The notes under the pieces: model-generated
Seen by the model: only the letters and a program-made list of their open reading frames with translations
Told to the model about the DNA's origin: nothing
The model's database searches: none
In this document: in pieces, positions 18,503 through 28,021 of the stretch
How positions within the stretch are numbered: the stretch's first letter is position 1
Layout of the letters: each line of letters opens with the position of its first letter
Origin: an uncultured Nodularia sp.
GTDB lineage: Bacteria; Cyanobacteriota; Cyanobacteriia; Cyanobacteriales; Nostocaceae
Assembly: GCA_903911355.1 (NCBI GenBank)
Contig: CAIWDD010000114.1
Location: forward strand, 19,718-83,717
DNA length: 64,000 nt
Direction: 5' to 3'
Made by a program: the position numbers and the translations under genes

Positions 18503-19615
18503 TCACTGATATCCCCGCCAAGGGCTAACTTGCAGAATACCACCCCTGGTAAAAACTACTTTAAATTGGGCTATTGGTTCATTGGCTGTGAGAGAACCAT
18601 TAGCGGGAGTGTGCAGCAATTTGGGTAGAGGAGTTGATTCTATGCCCTCATTTGCTCCTTGATTTACCGCTTTATAACCAATGATCGCACCATCAGGATT
18701 TACACCTACCCGATAGACTAAATCTTCTTTTAATTCTGATCGACTAGTCCAACCTCGATCAATTTGGTTATAAATTTTTTCATTCAGAAGACGTAGTTGG
18801 GATGAATTAGTAATTTCTGTAGCTGAATTTAAGAGTGCTTGTAAATCTCTGATTTTGGGGGCTGTATCCACGATGGGAGTGGCTACATTCAGGTCAGTTG
18901 CTGGGGAACTCTCTGGAGTTTGTATATTTGGGGGTGTTATGTTCTCTGATGCAGCCGAATTGGGGGTGGGTGCTATGGATACAGTCTCTTCTTCCTCCTG
19001 GGTTTCTGGTGGGCGCGTCTCAGGGGCAGGAATTAGGCTCAAAGCGATGGCGGCAACTGCTACAGTTGAAATTCCTATACTTGCCGCTACTCCCTGCTTG
19101 AGTAGAAATTCATTAGGACTACCGTAACTTCTGGGCACGGGCTGTAATTCTAATGACAACTCTGGTAGGGTTTGGCTGTCAGCAAAAAATTGATCCACAG
19201 CTTCAACCAGGTCAAATAACTGCACTGTATTCAAATCCATTTGAATGGGCGGTTGATTATAGTTAGGCTGAGACTGAAAAACATCTACAGCTATTTCAGA
19301 ATGCACAATTAACCGGTGCCGATTAGTGTAAATTTTTTGTAACTCCACTAATTCTGAGTCTTGATTATGTGCTTGGGGGTTTGACACATTACTCAAAAAT
19401 TCTTGAGCATAGCCACTGACAGCCCGGACTAGACTCTCAAAAAACTCTCGTCCGCCTACTAGGGGCTGACTATAGCCAGATATATAGCATTCTGCATTTA
19501 CCAATATGGATAATTCTGGACGCATACCTTGATAGTATGCTGCTTTAGCTACATCACTGAAACCCTCTAACAGCAGTGTACAATTAGGTAGACTGTACTT
19601 ACGTTGAATATTCAT
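18503..19615 (-). CDS. DUF4335 family protein
   Basis: A 370-residue protein. The N-terminal third (MNIQRKYSLPNCTLLLEG onward) is the cyanobacterial DUF4335 region. One transmembrane helix follows (about 178-195, VAASIGISTVAVAAIALSLI). Next comes a proline/threonine/glutamate-rich linker, then a C-terminal domain beginning near 240. It looks like an anchored protein with a cytoplasmic head and an extracytoplasmic tail, or the reverse. Its ATG overlaps the stop of the DUF3038 gene as ATGA, implying translational coupling. The function is unknown. Confidence 0.85.
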   Translation of the reverse strand: MNIQRKYSLPNCTLLLEGFSDVAKAAYYQGMRPELSILVNAECYISGYSQPLVGGREFFESLVRAVSGYAQEFLSNVSNPQAHNQDSELVELQKIYTNRHRLIVHSEIAVDVFQSQPNYNQPPIQMDLNTVQLFDLVEAVDQFFADSQTLPELSLELQPVPRSYGSPNEFLLKQGVAASIGISTVAVAAIALSLIPAPETRPPETQEEEETVSIAPTPNSAASENITPPNIQTPESSPATDLNVATPIVDTAPKIRDLQALLNSATEITNSSQLRLLNEKIYNQIDRGWTSRSELKEDLVYRVGVNPDGAIIGYKAVNQGANEGIESTPLPKLLHTPANGSLTANEPIAQFKVVFTRGGILQVSPWRGYQ

Positions 19616-20259
19616 TCTACTTCACCGTCAAAAAGACTAATCCAAAATCGCTGCATTCCAGCTGTACCAGTACAAAATAGTAATTGTCCCAACAAATTGA
19701 TTGCTAGTTCATCTAATTTCTCGTCAGAATCTAATGCCATTACGGTAGAACGTCGGGGATTCATTCTACTTCTGAAATGTACTCGAAATCGCTCTAGGTA
19801 ATTCGATAGCCGCAAATTCTGTACCAAAGGTATCTGCTTTTCACTCATTTGCTGATATGTCATCAACATTTGGCGAATGACAACGGTTAAACGCCGCGCG
19901 ATGTAGCTGGCAATAACTACTAAAGCTTTTGCCTCCATGATTGTCAAGGGACGGCGAATATGAGCTCTTCGCAGTGGGTTAGAGCTCCGCATTCGCCATA
20001 GATTTACTCGGTTTTTAATAATTCCTTTCAGTTCTAACTCATCAGCAAAAGCCAGAATAGCTTCGGAGCTACCAAGTTCTAAAGCTTCAATTGCCAGTAA
20101 AATTAGATCAACTTGCAGTCGGGTTCTAGCCGGACAACCCTGTGCTGCCTTGGCGAAGCTTACTATAGGCATCGCAGGGTCTGGTAAAGTATCCAGAATC
20201 ATCGGCAAGGATGGGGGGGGTGGACTATTCAATGGCGTTAAGCTGGCTGAGACATTCAT
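19612..20259 (-). CDS. DUF3038 family protein
   Basis: About 215 residues from the ATG at 20259 (MNVSASLTPL). Thirty extra codons with a hydrophobic stretch lie upstream to 20349 and look non-conserved. The core (LDTLPDPAMPIVSFAK, then DLILLAIEALELGSSEAIL) is the DUF3038 family, known only from cyanobacteria as far as I recall. It is mostly helical and probably soluble. The 4-bp overlap with the DUF4335 gene and the repeated pairing of these families in cyanobacteria suggest a shared complex. The biochemical role is unknown. Confidence 0.85.
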   Translation of the reverse strand: MNVSASLTPLNSPPPPSLPMILDTLPDPAMPIVSFAKAAQGCPARTRLQVDLILLAIEALELGSSEAILAFADELELKGIIKNRVNLWRMRSSNPLRRAHIRRPLTIMEAKALVVIASYIARRLTVVIRQMLMTYQQMSEKQIPLVQNLRLSNYLERFRVHFRSRMNPRRSTVMALDSDEKLDELAINLLGQLLFCTGTAGMQRFWISLFDGEVE

Positions 20260-20846
20260 TCTATAAATTACCTTGTGCAGAGCTAATAGGCAGAATAAAA
20301 CTAGTACAACTAATTTAAAGGAGCTAGAACAGGCTTGAACCTGTTTCAAACTTGCTTGTAATGCTTAAGCATTGATTACTTTTTCTGCTGTCCAAAGTTC
20401 GGTAAAAATTAGGTAAATAAATCTCTTATTGTCAGTCAGAAACTGATTTACCGATTTTTTTGTCGGAGGTAGTTCTCTTGGAGACCGTGGCTTTGTAGAA
20501 GTCTTTATGTAAGTGAGAGTGGTATTACAGTTGCAGTATCTACCTGCTTTGTGCGGTACAGATGCCAAGTTGCTCTAAGTAACGCCATCAAAAATCACCT
20601 CCGATTTAGTTGTTTTGAGTATAGTAAAAGAATATATCAAAAATCAGGAAACCCCCAAAGGCTAATATATTATTGTGGATTATTGTCGCTTACCTTCCCA
20701 GTCTGTATTACCGTGTAAAATTAGCTAATCTGCCTAAATTAGAGCGTCAATGATCAGGGGATGAGATTATAGTGTAGGATTTTCCAGGGACTAGTCATGA
20801 GTCATTGGTCATTAATCCCCCCACTACCCCCTCATAACTGAATTTT
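20260..20846. other. Intergenic region with a heptamer array
   Basis: No convincing gene is present. A 67-codon minus-strand frame (20568-20365) lacks conserved character and a good binding site. A short 7-bp repeat array lies at 20793-20813. The promoters of apt (plus) and of the DUF3038 gene (minus) should lie here. Confidence 0.5.
20793..20813. repeat. Heptamer tandem repeat (AGTCATG, AGTCATT, GGTCATT)
   Basis: Three 7-bp units in tandem before apt. They belong to the same degenerate heptamer class as the arrays at 27987, 57287 and 24582. These correspond to the short tandemly repeated repetitive sequences known in heterocystous cyanobacteria. Confidence 0.6.
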
Positions 20847-21365
20847 ATGGATTTAAAGTCTCTAATTCGCGATATCCCAGATTTTCCTAAACCGGGAATT
20901 TTATTTCGCGATATCACTACTTTACTGCGCGACCCAGAGGGATTGCGCTACACTATTGACTTTTTTACGGAAAAATGCCTGGGTTTAGGCTTAAGAGCTG
21001 ATTATGTTGTGGGTATGGAGTCCCGTGGGTTTATTTTTGGACCTCCTCTAGCTTACAAATTAGGAGCGGGTTTTATTCCCGTACGGAAGCCGGGAAAGTT
21101 ACCAGGAGCAGTTCACTCAATTGAATATGAATTAGAATATGGTACAGACTGCCTGGAAATGCATCAAGACGCTTTGCATCCAAATAGTCGCGTTTTAATT
21201 GTAGATGACTTGATTGCCACAGGTGGTACGGCTAGTGCAACGGCTAAGTTGGTGCAGAAGATTGGCTGCGAATTGGTAGGGTTTGGCTTTATCATCGAGC
21301 TACAGGATTTACAAGGACGTCAACATTTACCAGATGTGCCGATTGTCTCCCTAATTGAATACTAA
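20847..21365 (+). CDS. apt: Adenine phosphoribosyltransferase
   Basis: A 172-residue enzyme that salvages adenine with PRPP to AMP. It has the flexible loop ([12 protein letters not shown]), the MESRGFIFG segment and the PRPP motif [14 protein letters not shown] (about 115-128). Length and motifs match Apt. The transporter permease that follows 59 bp later might be cotranscribed, but a functional link is not evident. Confidence 0.95.
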   Translation: MDLKSLIRDIPDFPKPGILFRDITTLLRDPEGLRYTIDFFTEKCLGLGLRADYVVGMESRGFIFGPPLAYKLGAGFIPVRKPGKLPGAVHSIEYELEYGTDCLEMHQDALHPNSRVLIVDDLIATGGTASATAKLVQKIGCELVGFGFIIELQDLQGRQHLPDVPIVSLIEY

Positions 21366-21424
21366 TCACTGGTAATCTCTCCTATATCCTGAGAAATTGA
21401 CTAATAAACAATGACTAAATTGCT

Positions 21425-22465
21425 ATGACTTCTCAGAAAATTTCCTGGAAGACCTGTCAGGAGGGCTTTATAGGGCTAGTCACGAACGAAACATTTGTTT
21501 ATGTGGTGAAACGGATATTGCAAGCACTGTTCACTTTGTTATTGGCAACGGCGCTGTCGTTTGTGATCATGAAACTATCCCCGGGGGATTATGTGGATAC
21601 CCTGCGCCAAAATCCGACAATTTCGCCAGAACGCATTGAGGAATTAAGGCAACAGTTTGGTTTAAATAAATCTTGGCCAGAACAGTTTGGACTATGGTTA
21701 TGGCGAATTTTCACCCAAGGAGATTTCGGTACTAGTTTTGTTTACCAACGCTCAGTAGCTTCTCTGTTGTGGGAAAGGATACCAGCAACTTTACTTTTAG
21801 CGATCGCTTCTTTATTTTGTACCTGGGCGATCGCAATTCCCTTTGGGATTCTCGCAGCTGTGAAACAAAATCAAGCCACTGATCGGATTTTACAACTGAT
21901 TAGCTACACAGGACAAGGGTTTCCTAGTTTCATCACTGCTTTGTTTCTGCTCATATTTGCTCAAATCACCTCACCTTTATTTCCCGTGGGTGGTATGACT
22001 AGCATCAATCATGCTGATTTGTCTTGGTTTGGCAAAATCATTGATATTGGCTGGCACATGATTTTACCCACCATTGCCTTAAGTATCACTAGTTTTGCCG
22101 GGTTGCAAAGAATCACTCGCGGTGAATTGTTGGATGTTCTACGTCAAGATTATATCCAAACGGCTCGCGCCAAGGGACTACCAGAAAATCGGGTGATTTA
22201 TGTTCATGCTCTTCGCAATGCCATAAATCCTTTAATTACTTTGTTAGGCTTTGAATTGGCTGGTTTATTAGGTGGTGCATTTATTGCCGAACAATTCTTT
22301 AACTGGCCCGGTTTAGGGAGATTGACTTTACAGGCGGTAATGGCGAAAGACCAGTATTTAGTCATGGCTAGCCTCGTCATGAGTGCCGTATTACTGAATA
22401 TAGGCAATTTAATGGCGGATTTGCTATTAAAGGTAGCCGACCCCCGGATTCGTTTGGAATCTTAA
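21425..22465 (+). CDS. Dpp/Opp-type ABC transporter permease, orphan
   Basis: A 346-residue inner-membrane permease of the DppB/OppB class. It has an N-terminal helix (about 25-47), the periplasmic region with MKLSPGDYVDTLRQNP, and five further helices. The coupling motif GLPENRVIYVHALRNAINPLIT and the C-terminal ending VADPRIR are typical. The family imports di- and oligopeptides or nickel. No binding protein, second permease or ATPase is near, so the substrate cannot be named. A short conserved protein gene follows within 6 bp. Confidence 0.9.
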   Translation: MTSQKISWKTCQEGFIGLVTNETFVYVVKRILQALFTLLLATALSFVIMKLSPGDYVDTLRQNPTISPERIEELRQQFGLNKSWPEQFGLWLWRIFTQGDFGTSFVYQRSVASLLWERIPATLLLAIASLFCTWAIAIPFGILAAVKQNQATDRILQLISYTGQGFPSFITALFLLIFAQITSPLFPVGGMTSINHADLSWFGKIIDIGWHMILPTIALSITSFAGLQRITRGELLDVLRQDYIQTARAKGLPENRVIYVHALRNAINPLITLLGFELAGLLGGAFIAEQFFNWPGLGRLTLQAVMAKDQYLVMASLVMSAVLLNIGNLMADLLLKVADPRIRLES

Positions 22466-22471
22466 TTGAGT

Positions 22472-22753
22472 ATGTTTTCTGAAATTTATTATATATTGCG
22501 TTCCTCGACTGATGGTCGTTATCTCGTAGCCCATCCCGATGCTGAAAGTTCCGGCTATTTATTACTGTTTCGGGAAAACTTTGATGCTTTAAGCTATCTC
22601 AATACCCATGCAGGTCAATTAGCTAACCGCTTTGCCGTAGAATCTGTTCTTGCTACACAGTTGGGTAATTTGCTCAAACGTTGGGGTTTTAGCGGGGTGG
22701 GAATTGTCATAGATCCGTTATTGCCGAAAGTAGATTTTATGCAGCATCGTTAA
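22472..22753 (+). CDS. Conserved hypothetical protein, 93 residues
   Basis: The ATG at 22472 lies 6 bp after the permease stop; an in-frame TTG at 22466 is a weaker option. The product (MFSEIYYILRSSTDGRYLVAH, then LLLFRENFDALSYLNTHA) is soluble and looks like an alpha/beta protein. I do not recognise a named domain. The tight spacing suggests cotranscription with the permease. Confidence 0.7.
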   Translation: MFSEIYYILRSSTDGRYLVAHPDAESSGYLLLFRENFDALSYLNTHAGQLANRFAVESVLATQLGNLLKRWGFSGVGIVIDPLLPKVDFMQHR

Positions 22754-22806
22754 ATATAGTAGTTGGCAGGTAGATAAGTACTATATGAATGATAAAACTC
22801 TTGTGG

Positions 22807-22825
22807 AGTGGGCATTCTGCCCACT
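22807..22825. terminator. Hairpin AGTGGGC/GCCCACT between convergent genes
   Basis: A perfect 7-bp inverted repeat with a five-base loop lies between the small protein gene (plus) and purF (minus). No T-run follows, so it may be a dispersed palindrome rather than a true terminator. The half-site GCCCACTAGGG also occurs near 700. Confidence 0.4.
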
Positions 22826-22941
22826 AGGGTGTAATGCAGTATAATGAGATACGCTGTAAATAATCCACAGAGGCACAGAGAAAAAGGAGAAAGAAATAGA
22901 GAATTTCACTTCAGGGCTGGACATTTTGTCCGCCCCATTAT

Positions 22942-24462
22942 TTAAACCACGACTTTTTCTAACATCAATTTAGAACGTTTGACTTGCTCAGGAATAGCTA
23001 CGGGATAATCTCCAGTAAAGCAAGCTGAACAGAAACTATTAGTATCTTCCCGGGTTGCTTCCAGCATTCCCTCCCAACTCAGATAAGCCAGGCTATCTAC
23101 TCCCAACTGCTCGGCAATTTCTGACACTGACTTGGTAGCAGCAATCAACTGATCCTGACTATCAGTATCAATACCGTAAAAACATGGATGTGTGACTGGT
23201 GGGGAAGAAATGCGCATATGTACCTCCCTAGCACCTGCTTCACGTAATGCTTTAACCAGTTTCCGGCTCGTTGTCCCCCGAACAATGGAATCATCCACAA
23301 TAATTACTCGTTTACCCACCAATACATCTTTGAGTGGGTTAAGTTTCATGCGAATCCCGGACTCGCGCATAGATTGTGTGGGCTGAATAAAAGTTCGACC
23401 CACATAGCGATTTTTAATCAGTCCTTCGGCGTAGGGGACACCAGAGGCTTGGGAAAATCCAATAGCCGCAGGTATTCCTGAATCAGGAACACCAAAGACA
23501 ATATCAGCATCTACAGCGGATTCTGCCGCTATTTGTCGCCCCAACCTCATGCGATAGGTGTACAAACTTTCGTTGTGCATGATGCTATCAGGACGGGCAA
23601 AGTAAATCATCTCAAAGATACATAACTTACGAGCAGGTTTTTGACTCCAATGGTAGGAAGCTAAACCTGCTTCAGTAATCCAAACTAATTCCCCCGGTTC
23701 CACATCTCGTAAGTATTCGGCTCCAATGATATCTAAACCACAAGTTTCCGAAGCCAAGACATAACGGACTGGTAACCCGGGTAAAGTTCCAATTACTAAG
23801 GGGCGGATACCATTGGGATCCCGCGCACCCATGACACCAACGGGAGTCCCAATCACCAAACTAAAAGCGCCTTGGCAACGCTGAAATGCCCTACTTGCTC
23901 CTTCTACCCAATCGGCACCAGCGTTGACGGCTTGAGCGATCGCCAAAGCGATCATTTCCGAGTCTGTTGTTGTGACTAAACTCACTTGGGTCTTGACTAA
24001 CTCTGACCGCAGCTGCACAGTGTTGACTAAATTACCATTATGTGCTAAAGCTAATGAACCTAGTCTGGTTTCCACCACAGCCGGTTGGGCATTATCCTTG
24101 CGGCTAGAACCAGTAGTGGAATAACGAGTGTGACCAATAGCCAGGTTTCCGGGTAACTGATCCAAAATGGACTCATTAAAGACCTGAGAAACTAAGCCCA
24201 TGTCTTTGTGTAGGTGTACTTTTGCATCTTCAAACGTTGCAATCCCAGCTGATTCTTGACCCCTATGTTGCAGGGCATATAATCCAAAGTAGGTCATTTT
24301 GGCAACATCTTCTTCTGGAGCGTAAATGCCAAAAACACCACAAGCTTCTTCTGGTTTGTCAGGTCGATGCTCTTGACTATTAATTGGGTCTATTTCCTGA
24401 TTGTGGTATTCATCCGATAGCTTGTGCGGTGTAGCCATAGTGACGGAATGGATGGGAATCAT
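22942..24462 (-). CDS. purF: Amidophosphoribosyltransferase
   Basis: A 506-residue enzyme for the first step of purine synthesis (PRPP plus glutamine to phosphoribosylamine). The N-terminal nucleophile is Cys41 in EEACGVFGIY, so a 40-residue propeptide should be removed. The glutaminase part shows ALQHRGQESAGIA and GHTRYSTTG. The PRTase motif VIIVDDSIVRGTTS and the Fe-S type cysteines (CFYGIDT, SFCSACFTGDYP) are present. It is downstream of purL on the same strand with 277 bp between, including heptamer arrays. The two purine genes may be one unit. Confidence 0.95.
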   Translation of the reverse strand: MIPIHSVTMATPHKLSDEYHNQEIDPINSQEHRPDKPEEACGVFGIYAPEEDVAKMTYFGLYALQHRGQESAGIATFEDAKVHLHKDMGLVSQVFNESILDQLPGNLAIGHTRYSTTGSSRKDNAQPAVVETRLGSLALAHNGNLVNTVQLRSELVKTQVSLVTTTDSEMIALAIAQAVNAGADWVEGASRAFQRCQGAFSLVIGTPVGVMGARDPNGIRPLVIGTLPGLPVRYVLASETCGLDIIGAEYLRDVEPGELVWITEAGLASYHWSQKPARKLCIFEMIYFARPDSIMHNESLYTYRMRLGRQIAAESAVDADIVFGVPDSGIPAAIGFSQASGVPYAEGLIKNRYVGRTFIQPTQSMRESGIRMKLNPLKDVLVGKRVIIVDDSIVRGTTSRKLVKALREAGAREVHMRISSPPVTHPCFYGIDTDSQDQLIAATKSVSEIAEQLGVDSLAYLSWEGMLEATREDTNSFCSACFTGDYPVAIPEQVKRSKLMLEKVVV

Positions 24463-24503
24463 TAGCTATTGCTCCTGGTTTGGGTGTCAAGTCGGAATAA
24501 TCG

Positions 24504-24616
24504 GTAATTGATAATTTTTAATTCGCAATTACTACCCCACCAATAAATGGAGTGAGTTATGCTGGATTTTGTTCTGGAATTAATTACGAATTGCAAACTA
24601 CGAATTAGTAATTATT
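24504..24616. repeat. Two heptamer arrays facing each other
   Basis: GTAATTG-ATAATTT-TTAATTC-GCAATTA units occupy 24504-24531. AATTACG-AATTGCA-AACTACG-AATTAGT-AATTATT units occupy 24582-24616. They are partly complementary and could fold into a long imperfect hairpin in the purL-purF spacer. Confidence 0.55.
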
Positions 24617-24739
24617 TAGTCCCTGGGATTATGTCGCTGGATAGTTGCCAAATCCTTAACGAATCTTTAACCATCTATTAAAACAGTACCGTAATTCTGC
24701 TCACAGAAGTTAATTATCCCCATATAGGGGATAGAAAAA

Positions 24740-27121
24740 TTAATTGGGAGTATTACCTAGGCGAGCAAGACGGTTAGAGATAGCCCGGAAATAGCGATCT
24801 TTCATCTGTTCCATAGAAAGTTTGATTAAGATTTGGTTATCATTGGTTAAAATCCTCAAACCTAGTTCAGAATCACCCAAATTACCTACTGTACCAAGTT
24901 TTTGCCAATTAGCTCCCAAATGTTCATCTAAGTAATATTCCCATGTCTCTTGTTGTGATTTTGTTACAGAAACTACTATCCTTGCCCCACCTTCACCAAA
25001 CAGCACTTCATCCAGACGTTTTAACTGATGTTCAGGAATTTCTATCTGGATTTGGGCACCTAAGTTACCAGAAAGGCAACATTCAGCCAAAGCAACAGCC
25101 ACACCCCCCTCAGATGAATCATGGGCCGAACATATCCAACCAGCACGAATACCTAAGCGGCAAACTTGCTGTACACGACGTTCCAAATCAAAATCTATCC
25201 TTGGCGGCTGGCCAGCAACAGTATTATGAATAGTAGCTAAATACTCAGATGCACCCAAACTAACAGAGGATGTCAGAGGTAATCCCAAAAGATAAATTAA
25301 ATCACCATTACCTTGCCAACCTTGACCACAAATCCTTGTTAAGTCAGGAATTAACCCCACCATACCCACCACAGGAGTAGGATAAATGGGTTGGGGATTA
25401 CCTTGAGAATCAAAGGTTTCATTGTACAGAGAGACATTCCCGCCTGTAACTGGTGTTGCCAATTCTAGACAACCTTCAGACAAACCGCGACAAGCCTGGG
25501 ATAATTGCCAGTAACCAACGGGTTTTTCTGGACTACCAAAATTGAGATTATCTGTCACCGCCAGAGGTTCGGCACCCACACAGCTGAGATTACGAGCTGC
25601 TTCTGCCACCACGGCCTTAGCTCCCTCATAGGGGTCAAGATAAACATAACGAGGATTACAGTCTACAGTTGCCGCCACACCTGATCTAAAACTTTCAGGT
25701 TCTAATTCTTCATTTTTCCTTGTTTCTAGGGGACGTAAGCGCACCACAGCAGCATCAGCACCACCAGGCAGAATCACAGTATTATTTTGGACTTGATGGT
25801 CATACTGACGATAAACCCAATTTTTAGAAGCGATGGTTGGCGTACCGAGCAAAGTTAACAGAATATTATCCCAGGATTGGAGTTTACCTTCAATGCCAAT
25901 CCCCGCAATTGTACAAGCTGGTAAGGAATCAGGTGACCATTTCCAAGCTTCCAGAACATACTCTGGTGGTTCTGCTAACAATTCCCGTTCATAAAGTGGG
26001 GTATTTTCCGCCAGCGCCTCAGCCGGAATTTCTGCTGCGACTTTACCCTGAAAGAAAATCCGCACAATGGGGTCAGCAATCACAGTACCCGCAACCACAG
26101 CATGAAGTCCCCAACGGTGGAAAATATCAATTAGCTCTTGTTCTCGACCCTTGTGGGCTACAAATAGCATTCTTTCTTGAGATTCAGACAGCAGGTATTC
26201 ATAGGGAACCATCCCCAACTCCCGCACAGGAATTTTATCTAAATCAAATTCAATACCCACACCACCTTTAGCCGCCATCTCTGAAGTAGAACAGGTAATA
26301 CCCGCAGCACCCATATCTTGGGCGGCGACAACAGCACCAGTTTTAAATGCTTCCAGACAAGCTTCAATTAAAGACTTTTCTATAAAGGGGTCACCTACTT
26401 GTACTGCGGGACGGTTATCCATTGATTCATCTGTTAATTCCGCACTGGCAAAACTGGCACCCCCCATACCGTCTCTTCCCGTGGTAGAACCGACATATAA
26501 CACAGGATTACCAATACCAGCAGCACCGGATTTAACGATTTCTGGTGTTTCCATTAATCCCAGTGCCATGACGTTAACTAAGGGATTACCCGAATAAGCC
26601 GGGTCAAAATATACTTCACCCCCAACAGTCGGCACTCCAACGGAATTACCATAATGTGAAATACCCGCTACAACACCTGTAAATAACCTTTGGGTTTTGG
26701 GATCATCTAGAGAACCGAAACGTAAAGAGTTTAATAAGGCAATGGGACGCGCCCCCATTGTAAATATATCTCTTAATATACCGCCTACACCTGTGGCTGC
26801 ACCTTGGAAGGGTTCGACGGCTGATGGGTGGTTATGAGATTCAATTTTAAATGCTAATTGCAGTCCACCGCCTAAGTCTACAACTCCGGCATTTTCACCA
26901 GGTCCAACCAGGATGCGCGCTCCTGTGGTGGGAAACTGCTTAAGTAAAGGACGGGAATTTTTATAACAGCAATGCTCAGACCACATCACTCCAAACATTC
27001 CCAGTTCAGCTTTGTTAGGATGTCGTCCTAAGCGTCTGACAATTTCTGCATATTCTTCTGGTTTTAATCCTTCGGCGGCGATTTCTTGAGGGGAAAAGGG
27101 AGTAGAGGAAGTGGCGGTCAT
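24740..27121 (-). CDS. purL: Phosphoribosylformylglycinamidine synthase, large subunit
   Basis: A 793-residue protein of the small PurL type, which works with PurS and PurQ. It converts FGAR to FGAM. Visible motifs are [48 protein letters not shown] and the [16 protein letters not shown] segment. The PurM-like domains repeat twice, as expected. PurS and PurQ are not in the window. The gene follows apcD by 264 bp and precedes purF. Confidence 0.96.
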   Translation of the reverse strand: MTATSSTPFSPQEIAAEGLKPEEYAEIVRRLGRHPNKAELGMFGVMWSEHCCYKNSRPLLKQFPTTGARILVGPGENAGVVDLGGGLQLAFKIESHNHPSAVEPFQGAATGVGGILRDIFTMGARPIALLNSLRFGSLDDPKTQRLFTGVVAGISHYGNSVGVPTVGGEVYFDPAYSGNPLVNVMALGLMETPEIVKSGAAGIGNPVLYVGSTTGRDGMGGASFASAELTDESMDNRPAVQVGDPFIEKSLIEACLEAFKTGAVVAAQDMGAAGITCSTSEMAAKGGVGIEFDLDKIPVRELGMVPYEYLLSESQERMLFVAHKGREQELIDIFHRWGLHAVVAGTVIADPIVRIFFQGKVAAEIPAEALAENTPLYERELLAEPPEYVLEAWKWSPDSLPACTIAGIGIEGKLQSWDNILLTLLGTPTIASKNWVYRQYDHQVQNNTVILPGGADAAVVRLRPLETRKNEELEPESFRSGVAATVDCNPRYVYLDPYEGAKAVVAEAARNLSCVGAEPLAVTDNLNFGSPEKPVGYWQLSQACRGLSEGCLELATPVTGGNVSLYNETFDSQGNPQPIYPTPVVGMVGLIPDLTRICGQGWQGNGDLIYLLGLPLTSSVSLGASEYLATIHNTVAGQPPRIDFDLERRVQQVCRLGIRAGWICSAHDSSEGGVAVALAECCLSGNLGAQIQIEIPEHQLKRLDEVLFGEGGARIVVSVTKSQQETWEYYLDEHLGANWQKLGTVGNLGDSELGLRILTNDNQILIKLSMEQMKDRYFRAISNRLARLGNTPN

Positions 27122-27385
27122 GGAAATAATGCACCAAGAGTACAGAGAATTATTGTATCCATTTAGTTACCCTATATGCACTTTGCAACCACTAATTAAG
27201 ACTTTTTTGCATATTTCCCCTTCAAATAGTGGCGACTATCTGCTAAAATTTCCCCACATCTGGTTAATAACTTGACAGATTTTTTGCCACAGCCATGACC
27301 AAATGTGAGGAGGTTATGATCAAATGAGAAATCTTATGGGTCTAATACCTTAACATTCACAATCCTAGAACCAACACCAGTTTGA

Positions 27386-27871
27386 TCAAGACATAGCTTG
27401 AATGATGTAATCAAAGTAGGGTGCTGCTTCGGTTGCATCTTCCACACTTAGTAAGTCAAGAGAGGCAGTTTTCAAGGCGCTAATAGCTTCTACCATCCCT
27501 GGTACAGGAACACCTAAAGAATTGTACATTTCTCGCACGCCGATTAAACCAATTTTTTCGATTGGTTCTTTGTCGCCAGCAAGTACGCCATAGGTAATCA
27601 GGCGCAAATACCAACCAAAGTCACGGATACATAGGGAACGCTGACGTTCGCCGTAAGCATTACCGCCGGGGGCGATAAAGTCAGGGCGCTTTTTCCACAG
27701 ATTTTTGGTTGCTTCCTGAACAATCTTTTTTTCGTTCTCCGCTAAGGTCGCAGCAATGCGTGTCCTTTGTTCTCCGGTTTGGAGAAATTCTTTGATGCTT
27801 TTGAGTTCGCCACTGCTCGGATAACGCAGTTGGTCGTCGGCTTGGAGAATAACTTGGCTAATTACGGTCAT
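27386..27871 (-). CDS. apcD: Allophycocyanin alpha-B subunit
   Basis: A 161-residue phycobiliprotein. The bilin attachment Cys81 lies in [18 protein letters not shown]. The N-terminus [20 protein letters not shown] distinguishes ApcD from ApcA. ApcD is a low-copy terminal emitter of the phycobilisome core and passes energy mainly to photosystem I. A single gene away from apcABC is normal for apcD. It is confident evidence for a phycobilisome-containing cyanobacterium. Confidence 0.95.
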   Translation of the reverse strand: MTVISQVILQADDQLRYPSSGELKSIKEFLQTGEQRTRIAATLAENEKKIVQEATKNLWKKRPDFIAPGGNAYGERQRSLCIRDFGWYLRLITYGVLAGDKEPIEKIGLIGVREMYNSLGVPVPGMVEAISALKTASLDLLSVEDATEAAPYFDYIIQAMS

Positions 27872-27986
27872 AATTATACGCTCTTGTGTGCGAAATATTA
27901 TTTGCTAGTTTAGCGAGTCTGAGGTACACAAAGAAAGGAAAATTAGGAAGATGATGGGAGTGAGCACAAGGATTGTGATTTTCTCA

Positions 27987-28021
27987 TGACCAATGACCAA
28001 TGACTAATAACTAATGACTAA
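27987..28021. repeat. Heptamer array overlapping the rlmD start codon
   Basis: Five 7-bp units: TGACCAA, TGACCAA, TGACTAA, TAACTAA, TGACTAA. The ATG of the next gene (28014) lies inside the last two units, so the array supplies the start codon and the usual position of the ribosome binding site. Confidence 0.75.

Noticed and set aside
20365..20568. A 67-codon minus-strand open frame upstream of the DUF3038 gene
   Set aside because: No recognisable domain or conserved character, and no clear binding site. It could be real, but I cannot support it.
27386..27871. ApcA instead of ApcD
   Set aside because: The N-terminus and the segment around the bilin Cys match alpha-B, and apcB/apcC do not follow.
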